From Pedobacter deserti (GTDB lineage: Bacteria > Bacteroidota > Bacteroidia > Sphingobacteriales > Sphingobacteriaceae): DNA of 64,000 nt. The position numbers were made by a program, and so were the translations under genes. Shown piece by piece: positions 36,100 through 45,385 of the stretch. The stretch is from contig NZ_JAFMZQ010000001.1 of the NCBI RefSeq assembly GCF_024436415.1, positions 682,001 to 746,000 of the forward strand, given 5' to 3'. The notes under the pieces were generated by a model. It was not told the origin of the DNA and did no database searches. It saw only the letters and a list, made by a program, of their open reading frames with translations. Numbering within the stretch: the first letter of the stretch is position 1; every line of letters begins with the position of its first letter.

Positions 36100-36918
36100 A
36101 TGAAAAAATTTGCAGGCAATATCGCCATTCTCGGAAGCGGAAACATCGGAATCTCACTGGCCAAAGGCCTGGTGAAAGCCAGCTATGCGCGACCGGAGCA
36201 AATCAGTCTGACCAGACGTAATATTGCTCATCTGGGCGAATTTGCGGCGCAGGGTTTTGTGGTAAGTGCAGACAATGCGGCGGCGGCCGAGGCCGCCGAG
36301 ATCATTGTGCTGGCCGTACTGCCGCAGCAGTTAAACCAACTACTCGATCAGATCCAGCCGGTCATTTCCGCCAGAAGGCATGTCGTTATATCCGTCGCCT
36401 CAGGTGTAAGCTGTGCTGACATCCGCGCCAAGCTCGGCGATGAGGTGCAGGTGATCAGAGCAATGCCGAATACGGCCATAGCCATCGGACAGTCGATGAC
36501 TTGCGTAGCCAGCGATTCCGCAACTGCGTCAAATATAGCTGAGGTAACCAGTATGTTTGAAACTGTGGGCTCGGTAGTCAGGATCAATGAGGAGCTAATG
36601 ACCTCTGCAACTGCGCTCTGCGCCTGTGGCATTGCCTTCTTTCTGAGGGCGATACGCGCCGCATCGCAGGGCGGAGTGGAGATCGGCTTCCATGCCGACG
36701 AGGCGCTGAAGATGGCTGTTCAGACTGCAAAAGGTGCAGCCGATCTGCTCCTGCAAATGGCATCGCATCCGGAACAGGAGATCGATAAAGTGACTTCGCC
36801 AAAAGGCTGTACCATCGCGGGACTGAACGAAATGGAACATAACGGGTTCAGCTCATCCCTGATCAAAGGCATCAAGCTGTCTGCCCAGAAAGCAGGCGCC
36901 TTATACACCAAAGAATAG
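36100..36918 (+). CDS. proC: Pyrroline-5-carboxylate reductase
   Basis: 272 residues with N-terminal NAD(P)-binding ILGSGNIGISLAKG and the conserved C-terminal helices (TSPKGCTIAGL). It makes proline from pyrroline-5-carboxylate. Its presence inside the arginine operon ties proline and arginine output from glutamate; it is not needed for the arginine route itself. Six bases separate it from argB on one side and argE on the other, so it is clearly an operon member. Confidence 0.95.
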   Translation: MKKFAGNIAILGSGNIGISLAKGLVKASYARPEQISLTRRNIAHLGEFAAQGFVVSADNAAAAEAAEIIVLAVLPQQLNQLLDQIQPVISARRHVVISVASGVSCADIRAKLGDEVQVIRAMPNTAIAIGQSMTCVASDSATASNIAEVTSMFETVGSVVRINEELMTSATALCACGIAFFLRAIRAASQGGVEIGFHADEALKMAVQTAKGAADLLLQMASHPEQEIDKVTSPKGCTIAGLNEMEHNGFSSSLIKGIKLSAQKAGALYTKE

Positions 36919-36923
36919 CATTT

Positions 36924-37994
36924 ATGATAGAACAAATACAGGCGGAATGCCTGGAGTTGCTCAAGCAATTAATACGTATCCAATCTTTTAGCAAAGAGGA
37001 AGATAAGACCGCCGATGTTATTGAGCAGTTCCTGCAGCAGCGCGGTGTCCGAACCCACAGGAAACTAAATAACGTATGGGCATATAACAAGCATTTCGAT
37101 CCGGCCCGGCCCACATTATTACTGAACTCCCATCACGATACGGTTAAGCCCAATTCGGGCTATACGCGCGATCCCTACGATGCTGCGGTGGAAGACGGCA
37201 AGTTATATGGACTGGGCAGCAATGATGCCGGAGGATGCCTCGTTTCGCTTATTGGGACATTTCTGTATTATTATGATAGGGCGGATCTGGAGTACAACAT
37301 CTGTCTGGCCACTACGGCCGAGGAGGAGATTTCGGGAAACAACGGCCTGGAACTTGTGCTTCCTGATCTTGGCGAACTAGAATTCGCGGTCGTAGGAGAG
37401 CCTACACAAATGAACCTGGCGATCGCTGAGCGCGGCCTGCTTGTCCTGGATTGCACGTCGACCGGTAAAGCCGGGCATGCCGCACGTGAGGAAGGCGATA
37501 ATGCTATTTATAAAGCGCTTAAAGATATTGAATGGTTTAGAAACTACCGCTTTTCGAAGGTCTCGGAAGTATTCGGGCCGCTGAAAATGAGCGTCACGAT
37601 CATCAACGCCGGGTCGCAGCACAATGTGGTGCCCGCGACCTGCACATTCACGGTTGACGTGCGTGTCACAGACGCGTACACAAACGAGGAAGTTCTTAAG
37701 ATCATCCGCAACAATGTAGACTGCGATGTTAAGCCGAGATCGATCCGGCTCAAGCCTTCTTCTATCGACAAAGATCACCCTCTTGTCCGGTCCGGCATCG
37801 CATTGGGGCGGACAACCTACGGCTCGCCAACTACCTCCGATCAGGCCTTGCTAAGTATCCCCTCGGTAAAGGTGGGCCCAGGTGATTCCGGCCGTTCGCA
37901 CATGGCAGATGAGTTTATTTATGTAGACGAGATCAGCGAGGGAATTGACCTGTATATCAGGATGCTCGGGCCTGTAATTCAGGCAGGAGAATGA
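36924..37994 (+). CDS. argE: Acylornithine deacetylase/desuccinylase-like M20 peptidase
   Basis: 356 residues. M20 metal ligands are visible: His in SHHDTVKP, Asp in GSNDAGG, Glu-Glu in TAEEEIS, a further acidic residue in VGEPTQ and His in GRSHMADE. By position it removes the acyl group in the arginine route (acyl-citrulline, in a succinylornithine-type pathway). M20 family members are not separable by eye, so specificity is inferred from the operon. Confidence 0.92.
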   Translation: MIEQIQAECLELLKQLIRIQSFSKEEDKTADVIEQFLQQRGVRTHRKLNNVWAYNKHFDPARPTLLLNSHHDTVKPNSGYTRDPYDAAVEDGKLYGLGSNDAGGCLVSLIGTFLYYYDRADLEYNICLATTAEEEISGNNGLELVLPDLGELEFAVVGEPTQMNLAIAERGLLVLDCTSTGKAGHAAREEGDNAIYKALKDIEWFRNYRFSKVSEVFGPLKMSVTIINAGSQHNVVPATCTFTVDVRVTDAYTNEEVLKIIRNNVDCDVKPRSIRLKPSSIDKDHPLVRSGIALGRTTYGSPTTSDQALLSIPSVKVGPGDSGRSHMADEFIYVDEISEGIDLYIRMLGPVIQAGE

Positions 37995-38023
37995 TTGGCT
38001 ATAATTTATTGTATTTTTGAGGT

Positions 38024-39355
38024 ATGAAGATCTGGCAGAAGAACGTAAACGTAAACAAGGATATTGAAACCTTCACGGTGGGTCAAGACCGTGAGCTGGA
38101 CCTGCAGATGGCCGCTTTTGATGTGCTGGGTTCGCTGGCACATGTGCAGATGCTGGAAAGCATTGGCTTGATGACACCTGAGGATCTCCGGCTTGTACAA
38201 GGCGAATTGAAGCAGATCTATGCCGATATCCTTGCCGGAAAATTCCAGATTGAAGACAGTGTGGAGGATGTGCATTCACAGGTGGAATGGCTGCTTACTC
38301 AACGTATCGGTGAGGCAGGCAAGAAAATTCACAGTGGACGTTCACGGAATGACCAGGTGTTGGTCGATCTCAAACTGTTCTTCAGAAGCAGTATAGAGCA
38401 GCTGGTTGGTAACACGGCGCTGCTCTTCGGTAAACTTATTGAACTGAGCAATACGCATAAAGACAAGCTACTTCCGGGATATACGCATCTGCAGATTGCC
38501 ATGCCTTCGTCCTTCGGCTTGTGGTTTGGTGCATATGCGGAGAGTTTGGTCGACGATATGGAACTGATGCTTGCCGCCTGGAAGGTCTGCAACAAAAACC
38601 CGCTTGGCTCTGCAGCAGGATACGGATCTTCCTTTCCGCTCAACCGGACGATGACCACCGCGCTGCTCGGATTTGAAACGCTGAATTACAATGTGGTCTA
38701 TGCACAGATGGGCAGGGGCAAGACCGAGCGTATCCTTGCGCAGGCGATGTCTTCAGTCGCTGCAACGCTCGCCAAAATGGCGATGGACGTTTGCCTGTTC
38801 ATCAACCAGAACTTTAATTTCATCAGCTTCCCGGCAGAACTTACCACCGGATCGAGCATTATGCCGCATAAAAAGAATCCGGATGTATTTGAACTGATCC
38901 GTTCGCGCTGCAATAAGATACAGGCATTGCCCAATGAGATTGCGATGATGACTACGAACCTGCCCTCTGGTTATCACCGAGACCTGCAGTTGTTGAAAGA
39001 AAACCTGTTTCCAGCCATCACATCGCTCAATGAATGCCTGGAGATGACGGCCTTTATGCTGCAGCATATCTCCGTCAAGGATGGCATTTTAAACGACAAA
39101 AAATACGATTACCTGTTTAGCGTAGAGGTGGTTAACGAGCTGGTTTTGAAAGGAACGCCTTTCAGGGAGGCCTATAAGATCGTTGGTGAAGCGATAGAAC
39201 AGGGCAGCTTTAAACCAGATACCGATCTGCGCCATACGCACGAGGGCAGTCTGGGCAATCTCTGCAATGCGGAGATTGAAGGCATGATGGGCCAGGTACT
39301 TTCCCAGTTTGGCTTTGAGAAGGTTAATAACGCTATCCAGGAGCTGCTTGCCTAG
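38024..39355 (+). CDS. argH: Argininosuccinate lyase
   Basis: 443 residues of the fumarase/aspartase superfamily. The signature GSSIMPHKKNPD and the catalytic-His segment with GYTHLQ are present. It splits argininosuccinate to arginine and fumarate. Last gene of the operon, 29 bases after argE. It ends only 10 bases before convergent prfC, and I saw no terminator between them. Confidence 0.97.
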   Translation: MKIWQKNVNVNKDIETFTVGQDRELDLQMAAFDVLGSLAHVQMLESIGLMTPEDLRLVQGELKQIYADILAGKFQIEDSVEDVHSQVEWLLTQRIGEAGKKIHSGRSRNDQVLVDLKLFFRSSIEQLVGNTALLFGKLIELSNTHKDKLLPGYTHLQIAMPSSFGLWFGAYAESLVDDMELMLAAWKVCNKNPLGSAAGYGSSFPLNRTMTTALLGFETLNYNVVYAQMGRGKTERILAQAMSSVAATLAKMAMDVCLFINQNFNFISFPAELTTGSSIMPHKKNPDVFELIRSRCNKIQALPNEIAMMTTNLPSGYHRDLQLLKENLFPAITSLNECLEMTAFMLQHISVKDGILNDKKYDYLFSVEVVNELVLKGTPFREAYKIVGEAIEQGSFKPDTDLRHTHEGSLGNLCNAEIEGMMGQVLSQFGFEKVNNAIQELLA

Positions 39356-39365
39356 GTGCGTGTAA

Positions 39366-40946
39366 CTATTTGAACTCCGAGGTCTTGTGGAACTGAATAT
39401 CCGGATAATCGCGCATGGTCATACTGATCATGAAGTCGTTGTCTGACAGGAACACAGGATTGCCGTCTTTGTCCTCGCCGATATGCTGCTGTTTGCGCTT
39501 CAGGAACTCTTCCAGTTTCTTTTTGTCGGTCGACGTAACCCAGGATGATCGCGTATAGCTCAGCATCCTGAAAGCAGCCTTAGCACCGTATTCATGTTCA
39601 AGACGGAATGCAATTACCTCAAACTGGAGTTCCCCTACAGCGCCAACCACCTTACGGTTGCCCGGCTGCATGATAAACAACTGCGCCACGCCTTCTTCTG
39701 TAAGCTGCTGTATGCCTTTTTCCAGCTGTTTGGTCTTAAGCGGGTCTCTGTTCTCCAGCTCCTTGAATATTTCCGGAGAAAAGCTTGGGATGCCCTTAAA
39801 CTGGAGTTTCTCGCCTTCGGTCAGCGTGTCGCCTATTTTAAAGTTTCCGCTGTCGTACAAGCCTACGACGTCGCCCGGCCAGGCCTCTTCCACGATGCTT
39901 TTTTCGTTCGCCATGAAATCCATCGGGTTCGAAAACTTCAGCTTTTTGTCCTGGCGCGTATGATAATAGAATTTATTGCGCTCGAACTTACCTGAGCAAA
40001 TGCGGAGAAAAGCAATACGGTCGCGGTGTTTCGGATCAAGGTTGGCGTGGATTTTAAAGACAAAACCAGAGAAGTTCTTTTCCTCGACCATTACCTCCCG
40101 CTGTTCAGCCTCGCGGCTTTTCGGACTTGGTGCTATGGTAATGAAGGTGTCCAACAATTCCTTGATTCCAAAGTTATTGATGGCACTGCCGAAGAACACC
40201 GGGGCAAGCAGACCTTCTTTATACAGTTCCTGATCCAGTTCGCCATAAACGCCCTCAACAAGCTCCAGGTCGCCCTTCAGCGTATCCAGTTCCTTTTCCT
40301 TTAAAAAGTTGACCAGGTTTTTGTCGTCCAGATCACTCACCTCTATAACCGGAGCACTGATTTTCGATTTATCCGGTTCAAAAAGGTTCAGGTGTTTATT
40401 ATAGATGCTGTAAACCCCTTTGAATGTATGGCCCTGGCCAATTGGCCAGGAAAGCGGGCACAGACTGATATTGAGTTTATTTTCAATTTCGTCAAGCAGA
40501 TCGAATGCATCCTTACCTTCCCGGTCCATCTTGTTGATAAAGATGATCACTGGAGTATTCCGCATGCGGCAAACCGACATCAGCTTCTCTGTCTGCTCCT
40601 CCACGCCTTTAACACAGTCGACCACCAGGATAACACTGTCGACAGCCGACAAAGTCCGGTAGGTATCTTCTGCAAAGTCCTTGTGCCCGGGCGTATCCAG
40701 TATATTGATCCGTTTGCCACTGTATTCAAAGCCCATCACTGAAGTTGCCACCGAGATGCCACGCTGCTTTTCAATTTCCATGAAATCGGAGGTATTGCTC
40801 TGGTTGGCCTTGTTGCGCTTTACCGCGCCGGCGGTATTTATGGCTCCCCCAAAAAGCAGGAACTTTTCAGTAAGCGTCGTTTTACCGGCATCGGGGTGAG
40901 AGATGATGGCAAATGTTTTACGTTTTTCTATTTCCGGATGGATCAT
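39366..40946 (-). CDS. prfC: Peptide chain release factor 3
   Basis: 526 residues. GTPase G1 loop HPDAGKTT at 17-24, G3 DTPGHKDF, G4 NKMDRE, then beta-barrel domains typical of RF3 rather than EF-G. It recycles RF1/RF2 after termination. A -7 element reading TATCTTTG lies on the minus strand at 40975-40982, beside the terminator of the upstream gene. Confidence 0.96.
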   Translation of the reverse strand: MIHPEIEKRKTFAIISHPDAGKTTLTEKFLLFGGAINTAGAVKRNKANQSNTSDFMEIEKQRGISVATSVMGFEYSGKRINILDTPGHKDFAEDTYRTLSAVDSVILVVDCVKGVEEQTEKLMSVCRMRNTPVIIFINKMDREGKDAFDLLDEIENKLNISLCPLSWPIGQGHTFKGVYSIYNKHLNLFEPDKSKISAPVIEVSDLDDKNLVNFLKEKELDTLKGDLELVEGVYGELDQELYKEGLLAPVFFGSAINNFGIKELLDTFITIAPSPKSREAEQREVMVEEKNFSGFVFKIHANLDPKHRDRIAFLRICSGKFERNKFYYHTRQDKKLKFSNPMDFMANEKSIVEEAWPGDVVGLYDSGNFKIGDTLTEGEKLQFKGIPSFSPEIFKELENRDPLKTKQLEKGIQQLTEEGVAQLFIMQPGNRKVVGAVGELQFEVIAFRLEHEYGAKAAFRMLSYTRSSWVTSTDKKKLEEFLKRKQQHIGEDKDGNPVFLSDNDFMISMTMRDYPDIQFHKTSEFK

Positions 40947-40974
40947 AAAGGGTTAAGCCTGTGACAAAAGGCTG

Positions 40975-40982
40975 CAAAGATA
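40975..40982 (-). promoter_or_regulatory. prfC -7 element
   Basis: Minus strand reads TATCTTTG, an exact TAnnTTTG, giving a start near 40968 and a leader of about 22 bases. It abuts the terminator hairpin of the DUF6600 gene, so no room exists for a separate -33 outside that hairpin. Confidence 0.45.
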
Positions 40983-41017
40983 AAAAAAACTGGTGTCTTT
41001 TTAAGGGACACCAGTTT
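40982..41017 (-). terminator. Terminator of the DUF6600-type gene
   Basis: On the minus strand an 11-bp perfect stem, AAACTGGTGTC with GACACCAGTTT (plus positions 41017-41007 and 40997-40987), with a 9-base loop, runs into a T stretch continuing to 40982. Confidence 0.85.
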
Positions 41018-41038
41018 AATGATTGACCAGCGGAATTT

Positions 41039-42274
41039 CTAACCCCTTCCGCCCCGCGAAGAACGGGAAGATTGCTCTCTTCCGCCACCTTGCTGGCTTC
41101 CGCGGCTTTCAGGGCCTCTCGAAGGTGCACTGCGTTCGATCCGCTGCGGCTGCGCCTGCTGCCTTGGTTCAACACGTCTTTCCTGACGCTGCGGTTGTGC
41201 CTGTGGCTGGCGTTCCTGCCGCTCCTGGCGTGCAGGGCGTTCCATACGCTGTGGTGCAGGCTGGGATTCGTTTGGTGCCTGCCTCATCACGCGCGGTTGT
41301 TCTGCCGGCTGAGGCCTCGATTCCTGCACTTCATTGGTCCTGTTTCTCGACACACGTCCTTCAGCACTGCGGCTTTCAACAGCCCGTCCGCTGCGGTCGT
41401 TATCACTTCCGCGAGAGATAGTCTCCCTGCCCTGCGGTCTTGATGAGCGTTCGCCAGCCTCGATGCGTGTACTGCGTTCAGGGCGGGTTGCAGTGTATCC
41501 TTCGCCCCTTACCGAGGTTCTTGGGGCAGCGGCCGTGCGGCCGTTATCGCGACTGCTTCTTGAAGGTGTATAGACCTCCAGGTTCCTGCCGCTGATGCCA
41601 CTTCTGCCCGGTCTGCTTGTACGGTTTACCGAATATACATTTACATCACGTCCGGTATACCTGCTGATTTCAGCGGCCCTCGGTCCGCTGTAATATGTGC
41701 GGTTGTTCCGAACATAGGTATTGTTGATAATCGTCGTCCGGTTTATGATGGTCACGTTTCTGCGTGAATAATACCTTGGGAAATTGTCGTAATAGATGTT
41801 TCTGTGTGGAACAAATACCCACCATAAAGATGGAATATTAACGCTTACATTTACATGCATGCCGGGACCCAGAGGCGCCCAGCCGTAATAGCCGCCGCCG
41901 CTTCTCCAGCTTACCCAGGCCGGTCCCCAGACGGTATCAGGTATCCATACCCATTGGTTATAGCGGTTATATACCCAGCGACCGTAGTGAAACGGTGCCC
42001 ATCCCCAGTCGTAATTAGACACCCAGGTGTTGCCATACTCCGTCATCACCCATCGGCCATTAGAATAATATGGCCGGAAATCACTTTGATCCACATCGGG
42101 GCGCCAAACATAGCCATACTGCGGATCCTGGATCCAGGTCCCGTAAGGTGACAGCTCATCATAGAAGGATTGGAGCGAAACCTCCTCGTCCTGAGCCATA
42201 ACCTGTTGTGTGCTGCCGGTCAGCAGGAGCAGTAGCCCCAGCACGATTGCCGGTAATTTGATCATGTTGTTCAT
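41039..42274 (-). CDS. DUF6600-type secreted protein with Arg/Gln/Pro-rich tail
   Basis: 411 residues. A signal peptide ends near residue 28 (VMAQ). The domain that follows is extremely aromatic, with repeated W-P-Y and HYGRW motifs (YVWRPDV, WGWAPFHYGRW, WVWIPDTVWGPAW), the mark of DUF6600 proteins. A Tyr/Asn/Arg-rich part follows (about 155-220), then a long low-complexity tail of Arg, Gln, Pro, Ser and Glu (about 220-411). The tail is presumably disordered and strongly basic. Function unknown; a polyanion or cell-wall-associated role would fit the charge, but that is a guess. An ATG three codons further in could also be the start. Confidence 0.82.
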   Translation of the reverse strand: MNNMIKLPAIVLGLLLLLTGSTQQVMAQDEEVSLQSFYDELSPYGTWIQDPQYGYVWRPDVDQSDFRPYYSNGRWVMTEYGNTWVSNYDWGWAPFHYGRWVYNRYNQWVWIPDTVWGPAWVSWRSGGGYYGWAPLGPGMHVNVSVNIPSLWWVFVPHRNIYYDNFPRYYSRRNVTIINRTTIINNTYVRNNRTYYSGPRAAEISRYTGRDVNVYSVNRTSRPGRSGISGRNLEVYTPSRSSRDNGRTAAAPRTSVRGEGYTATRPERSTRIEAGERSSRPQGRETISRGSDNDRSGRAVESRSAEGRVSRNRTNEVQESRPQPAEQPRVMRQAPNESQPAPQRMERPARQERQERQPQAQPQRQERRVEPRQQAQPQRIERSAPSRGPESRGSQQGGGREQSSRSSRGGRG

Positions 42275-42542
42275 TTGTGTGTGTGTTTAATTTACCTAAC
42301 GCTCTTTATATGTCAATATGAGTTCCAAATGGCGACAAAGTTTAATTTGTCTGAGAAATATTACATTGACTAGTGTAGTTAAAGCATAATATTAGTTCGT
42401 TGTTCAAACTTTTTAAAATATTTAGTTTCGATGAGACGACTCAACTCGTCTTTACCTTATATCAGGATGCATTATTTGTCCTGATTCCATAAAAATTCTC
42501 AGAAAAATAGTTCAAGTACCTAAAATATAGTTCTTTTGCTAC

Positions 42543-43265
42543 ATGAATAAAACCCAGCCAGGCACACTGTTCCTGATTCCCGTACCCCTTGCCGATGCTG
42601 CAGCGCAGAAATCCTTTACCCCTTACCTGGTCGACACCATCAATAGTATTGATACTTATATTGTTGAGAACGAAAAAACGGCAAGAAAATTTCTTAAGGA
42701 GGCGGGAATTAGGCTGCCTCAGCAGCAACTTATTATACACGACTATGGAAAGCATAACCGCAATAGCCCCGTAGGTAACTTTTTTAAACAACTGTTGTCC
42801 GGTAAAGATGTAGGGCTTATGAGCGAAGCCGGCTGTCCTGGTGTGGCTGATCCCGGGGCGGACATTGTTGCTGAAGCGCATAAACGTGGCGTGCGGGTAG
42901 TTCCGCTTGTAGGGCCAAGTTCTATACTGCTTGCATTGATGGCTTCAGGCTTTAGTGGGCAAAGCTTTACTTTTCATGGCTACCTGCCGATCGATAAGGC
43001 TCAGCGTTCGAGGAAGCTCAGGGAACTTGAACAGCTCGCCGAGCGAAATAGGCAGACGCAGCTGTTTATAGAGACCCCTTTTCGAAACAATCAACTTTTT
43101 GAAGAAGTGCTGAAGACCTGTCAACCCAGCACTGCCTTTTGTGTAGCATGCGACCTTACCGCTGAAAGCGAATATATAAAAACACAGTCGGTTGCACTGT
43201 GGAGAAAGGAAAAGCCGGATCTTCACAAACGTCCGGCGATTTTTCTGATTTACAGGAATACCTAA
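42543..43265 (+). CDS. Tetrapyrrole-methylase-family SAM methyltransferase (RsmI-related)
   Basis: 240 residues. It has the TP-methylase pattern of RsmI-like proteins: an IPVPLAD start, then GLMSEAGCPGVADPGA and a GPSSILLALMASG loop. RsmI (2'-O-methylation of C1402 in 16S rRNA) is usually about 280 residues; this shorter form is widespread in Bacteroidota and its rRNA target is not proven. It overlaps the convergent nadD stop by 4 bases. Confidence 0.82.
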   Translation: MNKTQPGTLFLIPVPLADAAAQKSFTPYLVDTINSIDTYIVENEKTARKFLKEAGIRLPQQQLIIHDYGKHNRNSPVGNFFKQLLSGKDVGLMSEAGCPGVADPGADIVAEAHKRGVRVVPLVGPSSILLALMASGFSGQSFTFHGYLPIDKAQRSRKLRELEQLAERNRQTQLFIETPFRNNQLFEEVLKTCQPSTAFCVACDLTAESEYIKTQSVALWRKEKPDLHKRPAIFLIYRNT

Positions 43266-43834
43266 CGGTACATCTGTTTTCCGTCTATAAAGTCCAGTAC
43301 ACTGTCGGGTACAAAGAACTGTACGTTGCGGCCCTCTTTGATCGCATTCCTGATGAAGGTAGATGAGATGTCCATTTGAGGTGTATCGGTTATCGTTACG
43401 GAGGGATGACCTTTCCACACCGATAGGTCTGCTCCTGGCCTCGGATACACAAAAATCTGGTAATCCCTAAGCAGAAGCTCGTAATTCTTCCATTTTTTGA
43501 AAGAAGCCATATTGTCTGCTCCCATGATCAGAACAAAGTCCTTTCCAGGGTAGCGTTCCCTTAAATATGTTAGCGTATCAATGGTGTAGGAGGGCTGGGG
43601 AAGTCCGAACTCGATATCGCTGACTTTGAGCTGCTCACTATTTTCAGTCGCCAGCCGCGCCATCTCCAGCCTGTCGTACATGTTTGCCAGATTGCTTCGC
43701 TTTTTCAGCGGATTATGAGGCGAAACGACCAGCCAGACCTCTTTCAGCCCGGTAAATCCCGCCATATAATTGGCAATAACCAAATGGCCGGTATGAATGG
43801 GGTTAAAGGAACCGAAAAATAATCCCGTTTTCAT
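43262..43834 (-). CDS. nadD: Nicotinate-nucleotide adenylyltransferase
   Basis: 190 residues. Nucleotidyltransferase motif GSFNPIHTGHL near residue 8 and the C-terminal SSTFIRNAI (ISSTxxR) motif. It forms deamido-NAD. Encoded 10 bases after gmk in the same direction, so gmk and nadD share a transcript with the YicC gene. Confidence 0.95.
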   Translation of the reverse strand: MKTGLFFGSFNPIHTGHLVIANYMAGFTGLKEVWLVVSPHNPLKKRSNLANMYDRLEMARLATENSEQLKVSDIEFGLPQPSYTIDTLTYLRERYPGKDFVLIMGADNMASFKKWKNYELLLRDYQIFVYPRPGADLSVWKGHPSVTITDTPQMDISSTFIRNAIKEGRNVQFFVPDSVLDFIDGKQMYR

Positions 43835-43844
43835 TGGTTCGCGA

Positions 43845-44411
43845 TTAACTAAGAAAGTCGCCTACGAGTTTCTCTGCCTCAGCACAGGCGACTTTAAGGT
43901 CATAGTTTTTGAGGATGACGTCAAACTTGTCTGCATAGCCAAGTTCTTTCTCTGCCTTCTTGAACCGCTCGGCGAGCTTTTCAGCACTATCTGTGCCCCT
44001 GCCTGTAAGACGCTCTTTGAGTACCTCGAGTGAGGGGGGCTGGACAAATATGGCCAGTGCGTTATCTTCATATTTTCGCTTAAGGCGCAGCCCTCCTTCT
44101 ACATCGATGTCGAAAATTACGTGTTTGCCGGAACTCCAGATCCGCTCGATTTCGCTGCGAAGTGTTCCGTAGAAAGTGCCGTTGTAGACTTCTTCGAATT
44201 CCACGAATTCGTGCAGGGCAACGCGATGTAAAAAATCCTCTTTACTGATAAAATAGTAATCTTGTTCGTGCTTCTCATCCCCTCTCGGCGCACGTGTTGT
44301 GGCCGAAATGGAGAAATTCAGGGCAGGGAATGTCTCGAGCAGATGTTTGACAATGGTGGTTTTGCCGGCGCCAGATGGCGCAGAGAATATAATCAGTTTG
44401 CCTTGCATCAC
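43845..44411 (-). CDS. gmk: Guanylate kinase
   Basis: 188 residues. P-loop APSGAGKTT near residue 10; GMP-binding TTRAPRGDE and EVYNGTFYGT. It phosphorylates GMP to GDP. Start overlaps the end of the YicC gene by 4 bases (ATG within its last codons), the usual yicC-gmk pairing. Confidence 0.97.
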   Translation of the reverse strand: MMQGKLIIFSAPSGAGKTTIVKHLLETFPALNFSISATTRAPRGDEKHEQDYYFISKEDFLHRVALHEFVEFEEVYNGTFYGTLRSEIERIWSSGKHVIFDIDVEGGLRLKRKYEDNALAIFVQPPSLEVLKERLTGRGTDSAEKLAERFKKAEKELGYADKFDVILKNYDLKVACAEAEKLVGDFLS

Positions 44412-45283
44412 AGTACGTTCAATAATTGCTCCTTAATCTTTTCGAGTTCCTCTTTCATTCCTACAACCAGTTGCTGAATTTGCGCATCGTTTGCCTTGGC
44501 GCCCATGGTATTAATTTCCCTGCCGATCTCCTGTGAGATAAAGCCAAGCTTTTTTCCATTAGCATCCCGGGCCTTCAGTGTTTCGATAAAATAATCACAG
44601 TGACTTTTCAGCCGGATCTTTTCTTCTGTAATGTCAAGTTTATCAATGTAATAGATCAGCTCCTGTTCAAGCCTGTTCTGGTCGACACCAGCTTTACCTA
44701 CCTGTTCATCCAGATATTGCATGAGCCTCGATTTGATATTTGGGATTCTAAGCGGCTCAATCGTTTCGACCTGGCTGAACAACTGCAGAATGTTCCTTAT
44801 CCGGAGTTCAAGATCTGCTTTGAGGACCTGCCCTTCTGTCTTTCTGAATTCCTGAAAGCGTTCGAGCGATTTTAGAAAGGTATCGTGTAGCATATCCCAC
44901 TCTCCCTCATCAGCGTCCTCCTCGGTGTAGCTGATGACCTCCGGCATATTCAGTGCAGTCTGAAATAGATTGCCCGAGTTTGCGCCTAGTTCGGCGTTGA
45001 GTTTCTCCAGTTGCTGATAATAGCGAGTTAGGAGAACGGTATTTATCACGGCTCCCTTAAGCGCTTCATCGCTGCGTTCGATCGTAATGGTTACACTTGA
45101 TTTGCCGCGTTCGATATCTTTGCTACATAAATTGCGCAGCATCAGCTCCTTGTCTGAAAAAGCTCTCGGAAGTTTGAGGTTAAGTTCCAGGAACTTACTG
45201 TTTAGCGACTTGATTTCGACTATAAATCTTACGTTGTTATAATCTGTAGTGGCCAGGCCATATCCAGTCATTGATTTTATCAT
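44408..45283 (-). CDS. YicC family endoribonuclease-like protein
   Basis: 291 residues from the ATG at 45283; a start at 45298 adds five residues not seen in the family. The N-terminus IKSMTGYG and C-terminal GREINTMGAKAND are the YicC signatures. YicC proteins have been described as RNA endonucleases. It is upstream of gmk with a 4-base overlap, as in many bacteria. Confidence 0.92.
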   Translation of the reverse strand: MIKSMTGYGLATTDYNNVRFIVEIKSLNSKFLELNLKLPRAFSDKELMLRNLCSKDIERGKSSVTITIERSDEALKGAVINTVLLTRYYQQLEKLNAELGANSGNLFQTALNMPEVISYTEEDADEGEWDMLHDTFLKSLERFQEFRKTEGQVLKADLELRIRNILQLFSQVETIEPLRIPNIKSRLMQYLDEQVGKAGVDQNRLEQELIYYIDKLDITEEKIRLKSHCDYFIETLKARDANGKKLGFISQEIGREINTMGAKANDAQIQQLVVGMKEELEKIKEQLLNVL

Positions 45284-45385
45284 GTGCAAAGATATCATTT
45301 ATTGATCTTTCCATCGTATTTAACTTTTTTTAACTAAAGGATTTGGGAAACAATGGGTATGTTTACCTGACTTTTTGTGTTGACG

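Noticed and set aside
42275..42542. AT-rich region between the DUF6600 gene and the methylase gene
   Set aside because: Contains a weak plus-strand TTG-N20-TAGTTTCG but it is 113 bases from the methylase start; no convincing gene or RNA seen.
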